DNA of 64,000 bases, taken from positions 8,916 through 72,915 of the forward strand of contig SFHK01000009.1 in assembly GCA_004556395.1 (NCBI GenBank). The letters run 5' to 3'. The DNA is from Clostridiales bacterium. GTDB taxonomy: Bacteria > Bacillota > Clostridia > Christensenellales > Aristaeellaceae. The stretch's first letter is position 1. The number at the start of each line of letters is the position of its first letter. The translations under genes and the position numbers were made by a program. Below the pieces are notes generated by a model. The model searched no databases and was not told the origin of the DNA. It saw only the letters and a list, made by a program, of their open reading frames with translations. This document shows positions 26,789 to 34,671 of this stretch, piece after piece.

Positions 26789-26817
26789 TTGCGCGGCTTC
26801 GCGGGAAGTGATACAAT
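26789..26817 (+). promoter_or_regulatory. kdgK-kduI promoter
   Basis: TTGCGC (26789-26794), 17-base spacer, TGA-TACAAT (26812-26817). A partial dyad GGAACGTTTTCC just downstream could be an operator. Confidence 0.6.
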
Positions 26818-26861
26818 AGGAGGGAACGTTTTCCAACGAACTCGGAAGGAAGGATACCGTC

Positions 26862-27899
26862 ATGAGTGCAAGAATCGTTACCTTCGGTGAAATCATGCTG
26901 CGCCTGAAGAGCCCCGGTTTTGAACGCCTTTTTCAGTCTCCGACCCTTGAAGCCACGTTCGGCGGCGGCGAGGCCAACGTCGCGGTCAGCTGCGCGAACT
27001 ACGGCATGGACGCTTCCTTTGTAACCGTTCTGCCCGACAACGACGTCGCCCGCGCCTGCGCGCGCGAGCTGCGCGGCTTTGGCGTGGACACGCGCGACAT
27101 CGTGTACACCGCCGGCCGTATGGGCATCTATTTTGTAGAAAGCGGCGCGGTGCAGCGCCCCAGCAAGGTCATTTACGACCGCGCGGGCAGCGCCATCGCC
27201 GAAGCCAGGCCCGGCGACGTCGACTGGAAAAAGGCCTTCGCGGATGCCGCGTGGTTCCACATCACCGGCATCACCCCCGCCATTTCCGACGGCGCGCGCC
27301 TGCTGGCCATTGAGAGCGTAAAGGCCGCGAAGGAGCTCGGCCTTACCGTGAGCTGCGACCTCAACTATCGCAAGAACCTCTGGAAGTACGGCAAGACCGC
27401 CAGCGAGGTCATGCCGGAGATCGTCAAATATGTAGACGTGGTCATCGCCAACGAAGAGGACGTGCAGAAGGCGCTGGGCATCTCCGCCGAGAGCGCCGCA
27501 AGCGTCGAGGAAGGCAAGATCGACACCAGCGTGTACGAAAGCATCGCCAAGGCCGTCATGAAGGCGTACCCGAACGTAAGCCGCGTCGCCATCACGCTGC
27601 GCGAAAGCAAGTCCGCCAGCCATAACGACTGGAGCGCCTGCCTGTACAACGGCAGGGAATTCCTGCTTTCCCGCAAATATCAGATTACCCACATCGTTGA
27701 CCGCGTCGGCGGCGGCGACAGCTTCTGCGGCGGCCTGATCTACGGTCTGAATACCTGTTCGGACGATCAGTCCGCGCTGGAATTCGCCGTGGCGGCCTCG
27801 TGCCTCAAGCACAGCATCCCCGGCGACTACAACCGCGTGAGCGTAAAAGAAGTGGAAGCCCTGATGAAGGGCAGCGGCAGCGGCCGCGTGCAGCGATAA
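26862..27899 (+). CDS. kdgK: 2-keto-3-deoxygluconate kinase (PfkB family sugar kinase)
   Basis: 345 residues. It phosphorylates 2-keto-3-deoxygluconate to KDPG in uronate catabolism. The N-terminal VTFGEIMLRLKSPG and GGGEANVAVSCANYG are PfkB signature regions; the C-terminal DRVGGGDSFCGGLIYGL carries the catalytic Asp and anion hole. It is followed after 21 bases by kduI, and the pair performs consecutive parts of pectin/glucuronate degradation. The aldolase (KDPG aldolase) and KduD are not in the window. A generic PfkB kinase of other specificity is possible, but the context favours KdgK. SD GGAAGGA precedes the ATG. Confidence 0.85.
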   Translation: MSARIVTFGEIMLRLKSPGFERLFQSPTLEATFGGGEANVAVSCANYGMDASFVTVLPDNDVARACARELRGFGVDTRDIVYTAGRMGIYFVESGAVQRPSKVIYDRAGSAIAEARPGDVDWKKAFADAAWFHITGITPAISDGARLLAIESVKAAKELGLTVSCDLNYRKNLWKYGKTASEVMPEIVKYVDVVIANEEDVQKALGISAESAASVEEGKIDTSVYESIAKAVMKAYPNVSRVAITLRESKSASHNDWSACLYNGREFLLSRKYQITHIVDRVGGGDSFCGGLIYGLNTCSDDQSALEFAVAASCLKHSIPGDYNRVSVKEVEALMKGSGSGRVQR

Positions 27900-27920
27900 A
27901 GCATTCAGGAGGACAATCAG

Positions 27921-28754
27921 ATGAAGCTTGAAATCCGTTATCCCAGCCATCCCGACGACGCGAAGCACTATACGACCGAGCGTCTCCGCAGCGACTACCT
28001 GATCGAAAAGGTGTTCGAGGCCGACGAAGCCCTGCTCACCTACAGCCACTTCGACCGCATCATCGCCGGCGGTGTCATGCCGGTGGAGAAGCAGGTGGAG
28101 CTGACCGGCGGCAAGGCGCTCGCCAGCGAATACTTCCTTGAGCGCCGCGAACTGGGCGTGATAAACGTGGGCGGCGCGGGCCGCGTGCTCGTGGACGGCG
28201 AGGTGTACGACCTTCTGCCCCGCGACGGCCTGTACGTTGGCATGGGCGCGAAGGAACTGAAGTTCGAAAGCTGCGACAAGGCGAACCCCGCCAAGTTCTA
28301 CATCAATTCCTGCCCGGCGCACACCACCTACCCCACCGTGAAGATCAACATCGCGCAGGCCGCAAAGCGCCCGCTGGGCACCGTCGAGCAGTGCAACAAG
28401 CGCGTGATCAACCAGTACATCCATCCCTCGGTTCTCAAGACCTGCCAGCTGTGCATGGGTCTGACCGAGCTGGAGCCCGGCAGCAACTGGAATTCCATGC
28501 CCTGCCACACGCACGAGCGCCGCATGGAGGTCTACTTCTACTTCAACCTGAACGACAACATCGTGTTCCACATGATGGGTCAGCCGCAGGAAACCCGCCA
28601 CATCGTCATGCACAACGAGCAGGCGGTCATCTCCCCCTCCTGGTCGATCCACTGCGGCGTTGCCACCAGCAACTATGCCTTTATCTGGGGCATGTGCGGC
28701 GAGAATCAGGAATTCGACGATATGGACAACATCGACCCCCGCGACCTCAGGTAA
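27921..28754 (+). CDS. kduI: 5-dehydro-4-deoxy-D-glucuronate isomerase
   Basis: 277 residues, the family length. It converts 5-keto-4-deoxyuronate to 3-deoxy-D-glycero-2,5-hexodiulosonate, downstream of unsaturated uronate release from pectin or glycosaminoglycans. The cupin metal site is visible as CHTHERRMEVYFYF plus the later SPSWSIHCG His. N-terminal EIRYPSHPDDAKHYTTERLR and GRVLVDGEVYDL match KduI. The SD AGGAGG lies eight bases before the ATG. Second gene of the kdgK operon. Confidence 0.96.
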   Translation: MKLEIRYPSHPDDAKHYTTERLRSDYLIEKVFEADEALLTYSHFDRIIAGGVMPVEKQVELTGGKALASEYFLERRELGVINVGGAGRVLVDGEVYDLLPRDGLYVGMGAKELKFESCDKANPAKFYINSCPAHTTYPTVKINIAQAAKRPLGTVEQCNKRVINQYIHPSVLKTCQLCMGLTELEPGSNWNSMPCHTHERRMEVYFYFNLNDNIVFHMMGQPQETRHIVMHNEQAVISPSWSIHCGVATSNYAFIWGMCGENQEFDDMDNIDPRDLR

Positions 28755-28765
28755 TTCATTCTTCC

Positions 28766-28803
28766 GGCGCTTCCGCCCATCTTCGCGGAAGCGCCGTTTC
28801 TTT
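28766..28803 (+). terminator. Terminator of kdgK-kduI
   Basis: Eleven-base-pair stem GGCGCTTCCGC (28766-28776) / GCGGAAGCGCC (28785-28795), then GTTTCTTT. Confidence 0.88.
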
Positions 28804-28806
28804 CCA

Positions 28807-28851
28807 TGAAAAACGGAGCGTTCCCACGGTTTCCCGCAGGGACACTCCGTT
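28807..28851 (-). terminator. Terminator of pheST
   Basis: Minus strand AACGGAGTGTCCC (28851-28839) pairs imperfectly with GGGAACGCTCCGTT (28825-28812), followed by TTTC. Confidence 0.75.
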
Positions 28852-28861
28852 TTATGCGATT

Positions 28862-31258
28862 TTACGCGCGAATCTCCGCGCCGCAGTTCTTCTGGGCATT
28901 CTTGAGAATCTTGTCCATCGCGGCCGTGATTTCCGCCTCGGTGAGCGTATGATCGGGCGCGCGGAAGGAAACGGAGAACGCCAGCGACTTCCTGCCCTTT
29001 CCAAGGCGCTCGCCGCGGTACACGTCAAACAGCTTCACGTCCTCGCACAGCTTGCCCGCGGCCTTTTCGATGCAGGCGAGCAGCGTGCCCGCGCCGACCT
29101 CTTCGTTCACCACCAGCGCGATATCGCGGCTGACGGCCGGGAACTTGGGCAGCGGCTTCACCGCCGGAATCGGCAGCGCGCAGGTCCTGAGCGCCGCAAC
29201 ATCGATCTCCGCAAGGTACGCGCGGCCGGTGATTTCGAACTTCTCGGCGGTCTTCGGGTGAATTTCGCCCATCTGACCCAGCTTCACGCTGCCGCCGCGC
29301 AGGGTCAGCGTCGCCTTGCGGCCGGGATGATAGTAGCCGTCGCCGCCCGCTTCCACGTCCGGCACAAGGCCGTAGCGCTGGCACAGGCACATCACGACGC
29401 GCTTGAGCGCGAAGAAGTCCACGTTCTCGCCGTACATGCCGATCACCAGCGACGGATGCTCGCCGGGCAGCTCGCCCGCGCCCTCCGCCTTGATGAACAC
29501 CGGCGCGAGCTCCATCAGCTTCGCTTCGGCGTTGCCGCGGTTCATGTTGAGCGCCAGCGCGTTCAGCATGGAGGGCGCCAGCGTCGTGCGCATGACGCTC
29601 GTGTCCTCGCCCAGCGGATTGCGGATCACGACGGGATCCAGCCTGCCGTCGCCCGCGTCCAGCCCGAGCTTTTCCACCCACCTGGGCGAAATGAACGAGA
29701 ATGTCTGCGCCTCGTAGAAGCCCATGCCCACGAGCATGCGCTTCACGCCGGTGGCGAACGCCTGCTTTTCGTTGCGGTGGCCGGGCATGGTCTCGCCGGT
29801 CATCAGCGTGGAGGGAATGTGCTCGTAGCCGTACATGCGCAGCACTTCCTCGCTCAGGTCGGCTTCGCCGTCGATATCCACGCGATACGGCGGAATCTCG
29901 CACGTCAGCTGGTCGCCGTCCATCACGGTGTCGATGTTCAGGCTGAGCAGGATGTCCTCCATCTTTTCGTTGCTCACGTCTACGCCGATGCGGCGGCGGA
30001 TGCGGTTCGCGTCGGCCTTCACAATCTTCTTCCCGGCGGGATGCGGATAATTGTCGTACGCCACGGGCACAACGTCGCCGCAGCCGAGCATCGTCACCAG
30101 CATGCAGGCGCGATCCAGCGCTTCCATGCACGTCTCCGCGCACACGCCCTTCTCAAAGCGGCCGGAGGATTCCGTGCGGATGCCCAGCGTGCGGGCGGTC
30201 ACGCGGTTGTTGCCGCGCTCGAACGTCGCGCACTCAAAGAGCACCGACGCGGTGTCGTTCACGATTTCGCTCTCCTCGCCGCCCATGATGCCGGCCAGAC
30301 CCGTCGCGCGCTCGTTGTCGGCAATGACCAGCATTTCCGGCGTGAGCGTGTGCGTCTTGCCGTCCAGCGTCGTCAGCGTCTCGCCCTCATGCGCGCGGCG
30401 CACGACGATCGTCTGCTCGCGCACCTTGCTCAGGTCGAACGCGTGCATCGGATGGCCGGTTTCCAGCATCACGAAGTTGGTAATGTCCACGATGTTGTTG
30501 ATCGAACGCACGCCTGCGCCATACAGATACTCGCGCATCCACTTGGGCGACGGGCCGATTTTCACGTTCGTGATGATTCGGGCGCAGTAGCGCGGGCAGT
30601 TGGCCTCGTCCTCCACGCGCACCTTCGCGTAATCGGAGAACACGCCCTTGCCGTTTTCCGGGAAGGAAATCTCGGGCATGACGAAATGCTCGCCCAGCAC
30701 GGTCGCGCTTTCGCGCGCAACGCCCCACACGCTCAGGCAGTCGGGACGGTTCGCGAGAATCTCGTATTCAATCACGTCGTCGCCAAGGCCGAACACCTCA
30801 GAGACGGACATGCCCAGCGGGTATTCCTCCTGCAGCAGGATAATGCCCTCGTTGCCGCAATGCGGATACAGCGTGTCCGGCACGTCCAGCTCGGGGCCGG
30901 AGCACAGCATGCCGCAGGACTCCACGCCGCGAATCTTGCCGCGCTTGATCTTCACGCCGCCAGGCAGCTCCGCGCCCTCCAGCGCGCAGCACACCAGCGC
31001 GCCCGCGTGCACGTTCGGCGCGCCGCAGACGATCTGCAGCGGCTCGTCCCTGCCGACGTTCACGGTGCAGATGTGCAGATGGTCGCTGTCCGGATGTATT
31101 TCGCAGGTTTCCACGCGGCCGACCACGACGTTCGTGAACTTCGCGGTGTTTTCCCAGCCCTCAACGGCGGTGCCGGTCATGATCATGCGGCGCGCGTATT
31201 CCTCGGCGGGCATGTCGATTTTCGTGTATTCATTCAGCCATTTCATCGATACCTTCAT
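28862..31258 (-). CDS. pheT: Phenylalanyl-tRNA synthetase beta subunit
   Basis: 798 residues, normal length for bacterial PheT. The N-terminal region carries the EMAP/tRNA-binding domain (VVVGRVETCEIHPDSDHLHICTV region, about 45-150). B3/B4 editing domain, B5 domain (ADANRIRRRIGVDVS) and C-terminal anticodon-binding FDX-ACB domain (FPAVSRDIALVVNEEV...LFDVYRGERLGKGRKSLAF) follow. It forms an alpha2-beta2 enzyme with PheS that charges tRNA-Phe and clears Tyr-tRNA-Phe. It lies 14 bases after pheS and is under the same T-box. Confidence 0.97.
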   Translation of the reverse strand: MKVSMKWLNEYTKIDMPAEEYARRMIMTGTAVEGWENTAKFTNVVVGRVETCEIHPDSDHLHICTVNVGRDEPLQIVCGAPNVHAGALVCCALEGAELPGGVKIKRGKIRGVESCGMLCSGPELDVPDTLYPHCGNEGIILLQEEYPLGMSVSEVFGLGDDVIEYEILANRPDCLSVWGVARESATVLGEHFVMPEISFPENGKGVFSDYAKVRVEDEANCPRYCARIITNVKIGPSPKWMREYLYGAGVRSINNIVDITNFVMLETGHPMHAFDLSKVREQTIVVRRAHEGETLTTLDGKTHTLTPEMLVIADNERATGLAGIMGGEESEIVNDTASVLFECATFERGNNRVTARTLGIRTESSGRFEKGVCAETCMEALDRACMLVTMLGCGDVVPVAYDNYPHPAGKKIVKADANRIRRRIGVDVSNEKMEDILLSLNIDTVMDGDQLTCEIPPYRVDIDGEADLSEEVLRMYGYEHIPSTLMTGETMPGHRNEKQAFATGVKRMLVGMGFYEAQTFSFISPRWVEKLGLDAGDGRLDPVVIRNPLGEDTSVMRTTLAPSMLNALALNMNRGNAEAKLMELAPVFIKAEGAGELPGEHPSLVIGMYGENVDFFALKRVVMCLCQRYGLVPDVEAGGDGYYHPGRKATLTLRGGSVKLGQMGEIHPKTAEKFEITGRAYLAEIDVAALRTCALPIPAVKPLPKFPAVSRDIALVVNEEVGAGTLLACIEKAAGKLCEDVKLFDVYRGERLGKGRKSLAFSVSFRAPDHTLTEAEITAAMDKILKNAQKNCGAEIRA

Positions 31259-31272
31259 CGTTTATGCCCTCC

Positions 31273-32298
31273 TTAACCCCTGAACTGCCTGAGGAAACGA
31301 ACGTCGTTCTCATACAGATAGCGCATATCCGGCACGTTGTACTTCAGGTTGGACAGTCTTTCCACGCCCATGCCGAACGCGAAGCCGGAATACTTCCTGC
31401 TGTCGATGCCGCACATTTCCAGCACCTTCGGGTTTACCATGCCGCTGCCCAGAACCTCGATCCAGCCGGTGTCCTTGCAGATGCGGCAGCCCTTGCCGCG
31501 GCAGGCCGCGCACGTCAGGTCGACCTCGGCGGACGGCTCCGTGAACGGGAAGAAGCTCGGGCGGAAGCGGGTCGTCACGCCCTCGCCGTACAGGCGGCGC
31601 GCGAAGGTATCCAGCGTGCCCTTCAGATCGCCCATGGAAATATCCTCGTCGATCACAAGGCCTTCCAGCTGGTGGAACACAGGGCTGTGCGTCGCGTCCG
31701 CCTCGTCGGCGCGGTACACGCGGCCGAAGCTGACGATGCGGATGGGCGGCTTGCGCGTGGTCATGATGCGCGCCTGAACGGGCGAGGTGTGCGTGCGCAG
31801 CACCACGTTGTCGTCAATATAGAATGTATCCTGCGCGTCGCGCGCCGGATGGTTCTTGGGAATGTTCATCAATTCGAAGTTGTAGTGATCCAGCTCAACC
31901 TCCGGCCCCTCGACCGCCTCGAAGCCCATGCCGGTGAAGATGTCCAGCAGCTGCTCCAGCACGATCGACATCGGATGCAGGCTGCCCGCCGAACGCCCCT
32001 CCACGGGCATCGTCACGTCGACCTTTTCATTTTCCAGGCGCTTTTCCAGCTCGCGTTCAGCGATTTTCTTCTGCGCTTCGCCGATGGCCTCTTCCAGCTT
32101 TTCGCGGGCTTCGTTCACCCACTGACCGATTTTCGGACGCATGTCCGCGGCCACCTGACCCATGCCGCGCAGAATGCCAGTCAGCTCGCCCTTCTTGCCG
32201 AGCACGCGCACGCGCACGGCGTCCAGCGACTGGGAATCATTCGCGCTTTTCAGCTCTTCCAGGGTTCTTTCCAGAATCTCGTTAATCTTTTCCCGCAT
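31273..32298 (-). CDS. pheS: Phenylalanyl-tRNA synthetase alpha subunit
   Basis: 341 residues from the ATG at 32298 (GGGAG seven to eight bases before); the frame open further upstream covers the T-box terminator. The N-terminal coiled coil (REKINEILERTLEELK...) is followed by the class II aminoacyl-tRNA synthetase core: motif 2 region VSFGRVYRADEADATHSPVFHQ, and motif 3 GFAFGMGVERL. The tandem CAACRGKGCRIC segment inside the core is a normal feature of many bacterial PheS. It catalyses Phe activation and transfer. Confidence 0.97.
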   Translation of the reverse strand: MREKINEILERTLEELKSANDSQSLDAVRVRVLGKKGELTGILRGMGQVAADMRPKIGQWVNEAREKLEEAIGEAQKKIAERELEKRLENEKVDVTMPVEGRSAGSLHPMSIVLEQLLDIFTGMGFEAVEGPEVELDHYNFELMNIPKNHPARDAQDTFYIDDNVVLRTHTSPVQARIMTTRKPPIRIVSFGRVYRADEADATHSPVFHQLEGLVIDEDISMGDLKGTLDTFARRLYGEGVTTRFRPSFFPFTEPSAEVDLTCAACRGKGCRICKDTGWIEVLGSGMVNPKVLEMCGIDSRKYSGFAFGMGVERLSNLKYNVPDMRYLYENDVRFLRQFRG

Positions 32299-32332
32299 GG
32301 CTCTTCTCCCTCTCCATCTGGTTTCCAAACAT

Positions 32333-32577
32333 AAAAAGCCCCTGCCGAAGCAGGGGCGAAGCAAGGCTCGCGGTACCACCCGATTCGCCGGTCGCAACGA
32401 ACCGGCCTCGCATTCTTATAACGGGAATGACTCCGTTCGCGCCTACTGAACCGTTCAGCGCGAAGGCTCACGGGCGAACTTCCCCGGTTTTCCGTCCGCC
32501 GCGCTTCCAGCCGATGGCGCGGCTTCTCTTGTGAACGGTTCTGACCGGCTACTTTTCCCTTTCACAGCCTTTGAATC
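32333..32577 (-). promoter_or_regulatory. Phe-specific T-box leader of pheST
   Basis: The minus strand has the T-box sequence GGGTGGTACCGCG (32381-32369). It precedes a terminator hairpin GCCCCTGC (32357-32350) / GCAGGGGC (32345-32338) and TTTTT. Upstream, Stem I shows an AGTA element near 32552 and a TTC (Phe) codon at 32535-32533 followed by ACAAGAGA, the expected specifier position. Uncharged tRNA-Phe pairs with TTC and the T-box to favour the antiterminator, so pheST is read when Phe is scarce. Confidence 0.92.
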
Positions 32578-32583
32578 CGTGTA

Positions 32584-32612
32584 AGCATATCACACTCGCG
32601 TTCAAAACGCAA
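32584..32612 (-). promoter_or_regulatory. Promoter of the pheST leader
   Basis: Minus strand TTGCGT (32612-32607), 17-base spacer, TGA-TATGCT (32589-32584). Confidence 0.65.
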
Positions 32613-32624
32613 ATTAAGTTTCGC

Positions 32625-33425
32625 TTACTTATCGTCGTCCTCATCGTCCTCCGCTTCGGCGTACTCGGCTTCCTCGTCGTCCTCATCCGCCTCGGCGATT
32701 TCGAGATAGCGATTGAACACGCTTTCCATCTCACCTTCATCCTCGATGGAGGCGTACACATCGTTGCCCTCGTCGTCCTGATCGATGCGCAGAACCACGG
32801 CCTCGTCCTCTCCGATGTCCTCCATTTCCTCGGCGGGCGCGAGAATCACGTAGCTGTTTCCGTTCCATTCCAGCGTCATCAGGTGCTGGAATCTGAGCTT
32901 GTGGCCCTCGTCGTCAATCAGCTCAACAATGTTGTCCTCTTCCATGTATCCGTCCATCAGCCTATATACCTCTCTTTCGCCGGTTTCCCGGTTCGATTGA
33001 CCCATTTCCCGCCAGCCGCCCGCATCCAGAAACGCCTGGAGGATGCACACGGCGGCCATCTTGTCGATAACCTGCTTTCGACCCTTTCGGCTCACGCCCG
33101 CGTCGATCAGCACACGCTCTGCGCTGACGGAGGTCAGCCGCTCGTCCTGAAAACGCACCTGCAGCCCCATTTCGGAAAGCCGCCCCGCGAACGCGCGAAC
33201 GCGCCCGGCCTGCAGACCCTCCTCGCCGCTCATGCGCATGGGCAGCCCCAGCAGGAGCTGATCCGTTTCATACCGCCGCGCCAGCTCGCCGACGCGCTTC
33301 AGGTCGCGCTCGAGACCCTCGGTAAAGATGGTCTCCACGCCCTGCGCGGTAATGCCCAGAAGGTCGCTCACCGCCACGCCGATGCGCCGCTCGCCCACGT
33401 CCAGAGCCAGGATTCGCTTGACCAT
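32625..33425 (-). CDS. YqgF/RuvX nuclease-like domain fused in frame to DUF1292 domain
   Basis: 266 residues from the ATG at 33425 (GGGAGG upstream). Residues 1-140 are the YqgF/RuvX RNase H-like domain: RILALDVGERRIGVAVSD, LLLGLPMRMSGEEG, RFQDERLTSVSAE and DKMAAVCILQAFLD. This family processes 16S rRNA ends or was proposed as a Holliday resolvase. Residues 160-235 match DUF1292/YrzB (EEDNIVELIDDEGHKLRFQHL...YVILAP), then a very acidic tail. In related genomes these are separate neighbours in the order ireB-yqgF-yrzB. At the junction a GAGAGG stands before an internal ATG, with an out-of-frame TGA overlapping it, so a recent frame fusion or a sequence indel is likely. Confidence 0.88.
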   Translation of the reverse strand: MVKRILALDVGERRIGVAVSDLLGITAQGVETIFTEGLERDLKRVGELARRYETDQLLLGLPMRMSGEEGLQAGRVRAFAGRLSEMGLQVRFQDERLTSVSAERVLIDAGVSRKGRKQVIDKMAAVCILQAFLDAGGWREMGQSNRETGEREVYRLMDGYMEEDNIVELIDDEGHKLRFQHLMTLEWNGNSYVILAPAEEMEDIGEDEAVVLRIDQDDEGNDVYASIEDEGEMESVFNRYLEIAEADEDDEEAEYAEAEDDEDDDK

Positions 33426-33494
33426 GCCGCCTCCCGAAAAAAGACCCGGCAAACGCGCTGCCGAGCCGTTTCATATTGCTCCCCCTGCGCCCGG

Positions 33495-33767
33495 CTACCT
33501 GAGCTTCTTTTCGTGCTGCTCCACGTAAAAGCGGACGAACTCCTCCAGGATTTCGTCTCTTTCCACGCGGCGAATCAGGGAACGGGCGTTGTTGTAGCTG
33601 GTGATATACGTCGGATCTCCGGAGATGATGTACCCTACCAGCTGCATAATGGGATCGTGCCCCTTCGCCTTCAACGCCTCATACACGTACTGAATGACTT
33701 CCTTCGCAGAGTCAGGGGTATCGGTGGGAAACGCAAAACTTCTGGTCTCTCCCATTTGATCGCTCAT
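33495..33767 (-). CDS. ireB: IreB-family regulatory phosphoprotein (UPF0297)
   Basis: 90 residues, full length. The pattern ETRSFAFPTDTP, VYEALKAKGHDPIMQLVGYI and SGDPTYITSYNNARSLIRRVERDEI defines UPF0297/IreB. In Enterococcus, IreB is phosphorylated by the PASTA kinase IreK and negatively affects cephalosporin resistance. The conserved ireB-yqgF-yrzB gene order is kept, though alaS, which often precedes it, is absent. Threonines in the N-terminal part are the likely phosphoacceptors. It has its own promoter. Confidence 0.93.
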   Translation of the reverse strand: MSDQMGETRSFAFPTDTPDSAKEVIQYVYEALKAKGHDPIMQLVGYIISGDPTYITSYNNARSLIRRVERDEILEEFVRFYVEQHEKKLR

Positions 33768-33806
33768 GGTACACCGCCTTCCCGGTTAAGCTGTATAATC
33801 ATAGAT

Positions 33807-33835
33807 AGTATAACACAATCCGGCGCATAAGTCCA
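33807..33835 (-). promoter_or_regulatory. ireB promoter
   Basis: Minus strand TGGACT (33835-33830), 17-base spacer, TATACT (33812-33807), about 40 bases before the ATG. Confidence 0.5.
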
Positions 33836-33881
33836 TACCTCAGGCGAATTTTCGCAGGGAAATGACGCAATTTTCCGAATT

Positions 33882-34670
33882 TTATCCATACAGCCGTCCC
33901 ACAATCCAGTTTGACAGCCGCGCGGGAAGCAGCTTTGCAAGCACCGCGAACAGCTTGTACTGCGCGCCGATGGCGTACAGCGGCTTCACGCGCTTCTTTC
34001 CGGCGATTTTCGCAAGGTACGTGCCCGCAGCGTCCGGGGACATGCCGTTCCGTTCGTCCTTCTCCATGGCGGAAACCGCCTTCTCAATCCGGCCGCCGTA
34101 TACGTCGTCGCCCACGGCCGACTTCTCCCGCGCCGCCGTGAAGCCGGTGTGAATATCGCCCGGCATGACCGCGCACACGGAAACGCCGAACGGCGCGACC
34201 TCGTTTCGAAGCGCCAGCGCATACGCGTTGATCGCCGCCTTGGTGACCGAATACCACGCCTGAAACGGAATCGGCAGGATTCCGGCGATGGAGCTGGTAA
34301 ACAGAATCCGTCCGCCGCGCTGCGCGCGCATCGCGCCCAGCACCGCGCGGGTCACATTGTCCGCGCCAAGCAGGTTCACGCGAATCAGCTTCTCCGCTTC
34401 CTCCGCGCGCGTGAACTCCACCGCGCCCGATATGCCGAACCCGGCGTTGTTGAGCAGAAGGTCGATTCGCCCCTGCTCCTCTATCACGCGCGCAACGGCC
34501 GCGCGCACCTGCGCTTCGTCCGAAATATCGCAGCCAATGTGCTTCACATCCGGCGCGGCGCGGTCGGTACGGCTGAAATCGTACACCGTCCAGCCGTCCC
34601 GCGCAAGCGCCTTCGACGCGGACAGACCGATTCCGCTGCCCGCGCCGGTCACAATCGCAACCCTACTCAT
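33882..34670 (-). CDS. Short-chain dehydrogenase/reductase, 3-ketosphinganine reductase-like by context
   Basis: 262 residues, classical SDR: TGAGSGIGLSASKAL (8-22), NNAGFGISG, a Ser in TSSIAG and YSVTK catalytic pair. A hydrophobic C-terminus (LFAVLAKLLPARLSNWIVGRLYG) could associate with membrane, as in lipid-acting SDRs. It starts one base after the stop of the SPT-like gene (TAA-A-ATG), so the two are tightly coupled and probably act in sequence. If the partner makes a 3-keto-amino lipid, this enzyme would reduce the ketone. That role is inference; SDR substrate cannot be read from sequence. Confidence 0.82.
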   Translation of the reverse strand: MSRVAIVTGAGSGIGLSASKALARDGWTVYDFSRTDRAAPDVKHIGCDISDEAQVRAAVARVIEEQGRIDLLLNNAGFGISGAVEFTRAEEAEKLIRVNLLGADNVTRAVLGAMRAQRGGRILFTSSIAGILPIPFQAWYSVTKAAINAYALALRNEVAPFGVSVCAVMPGDIHTGFTAAREKSAVGDDVYGGRIEKAVSAMEKDERNGMSPDAAGTYLAKIAGKKRVKPLYAIGAQYKLFAVLAKLLPARLSNWIVGRLYG

Positions 34671-34671
34671 T

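Noticed and set aside
26821..26840. GGAACGTTTTCC as a CcpA cre site before kdgK
   Set aside because: Matches the cre consensus at too few positions; kept only as a possible dyad.
26610..28652. 680-codon minus-strand frame opposite kdgK-kduI
   Set aside because: Antisense to two certain genes; no SD or domain.
28391..31276. 961-codon open frame on the plus strand across kduI and pheT
   Set aside because: Runs out of frame through kduI and two terminators, then antisense to pheT; composition artefact.
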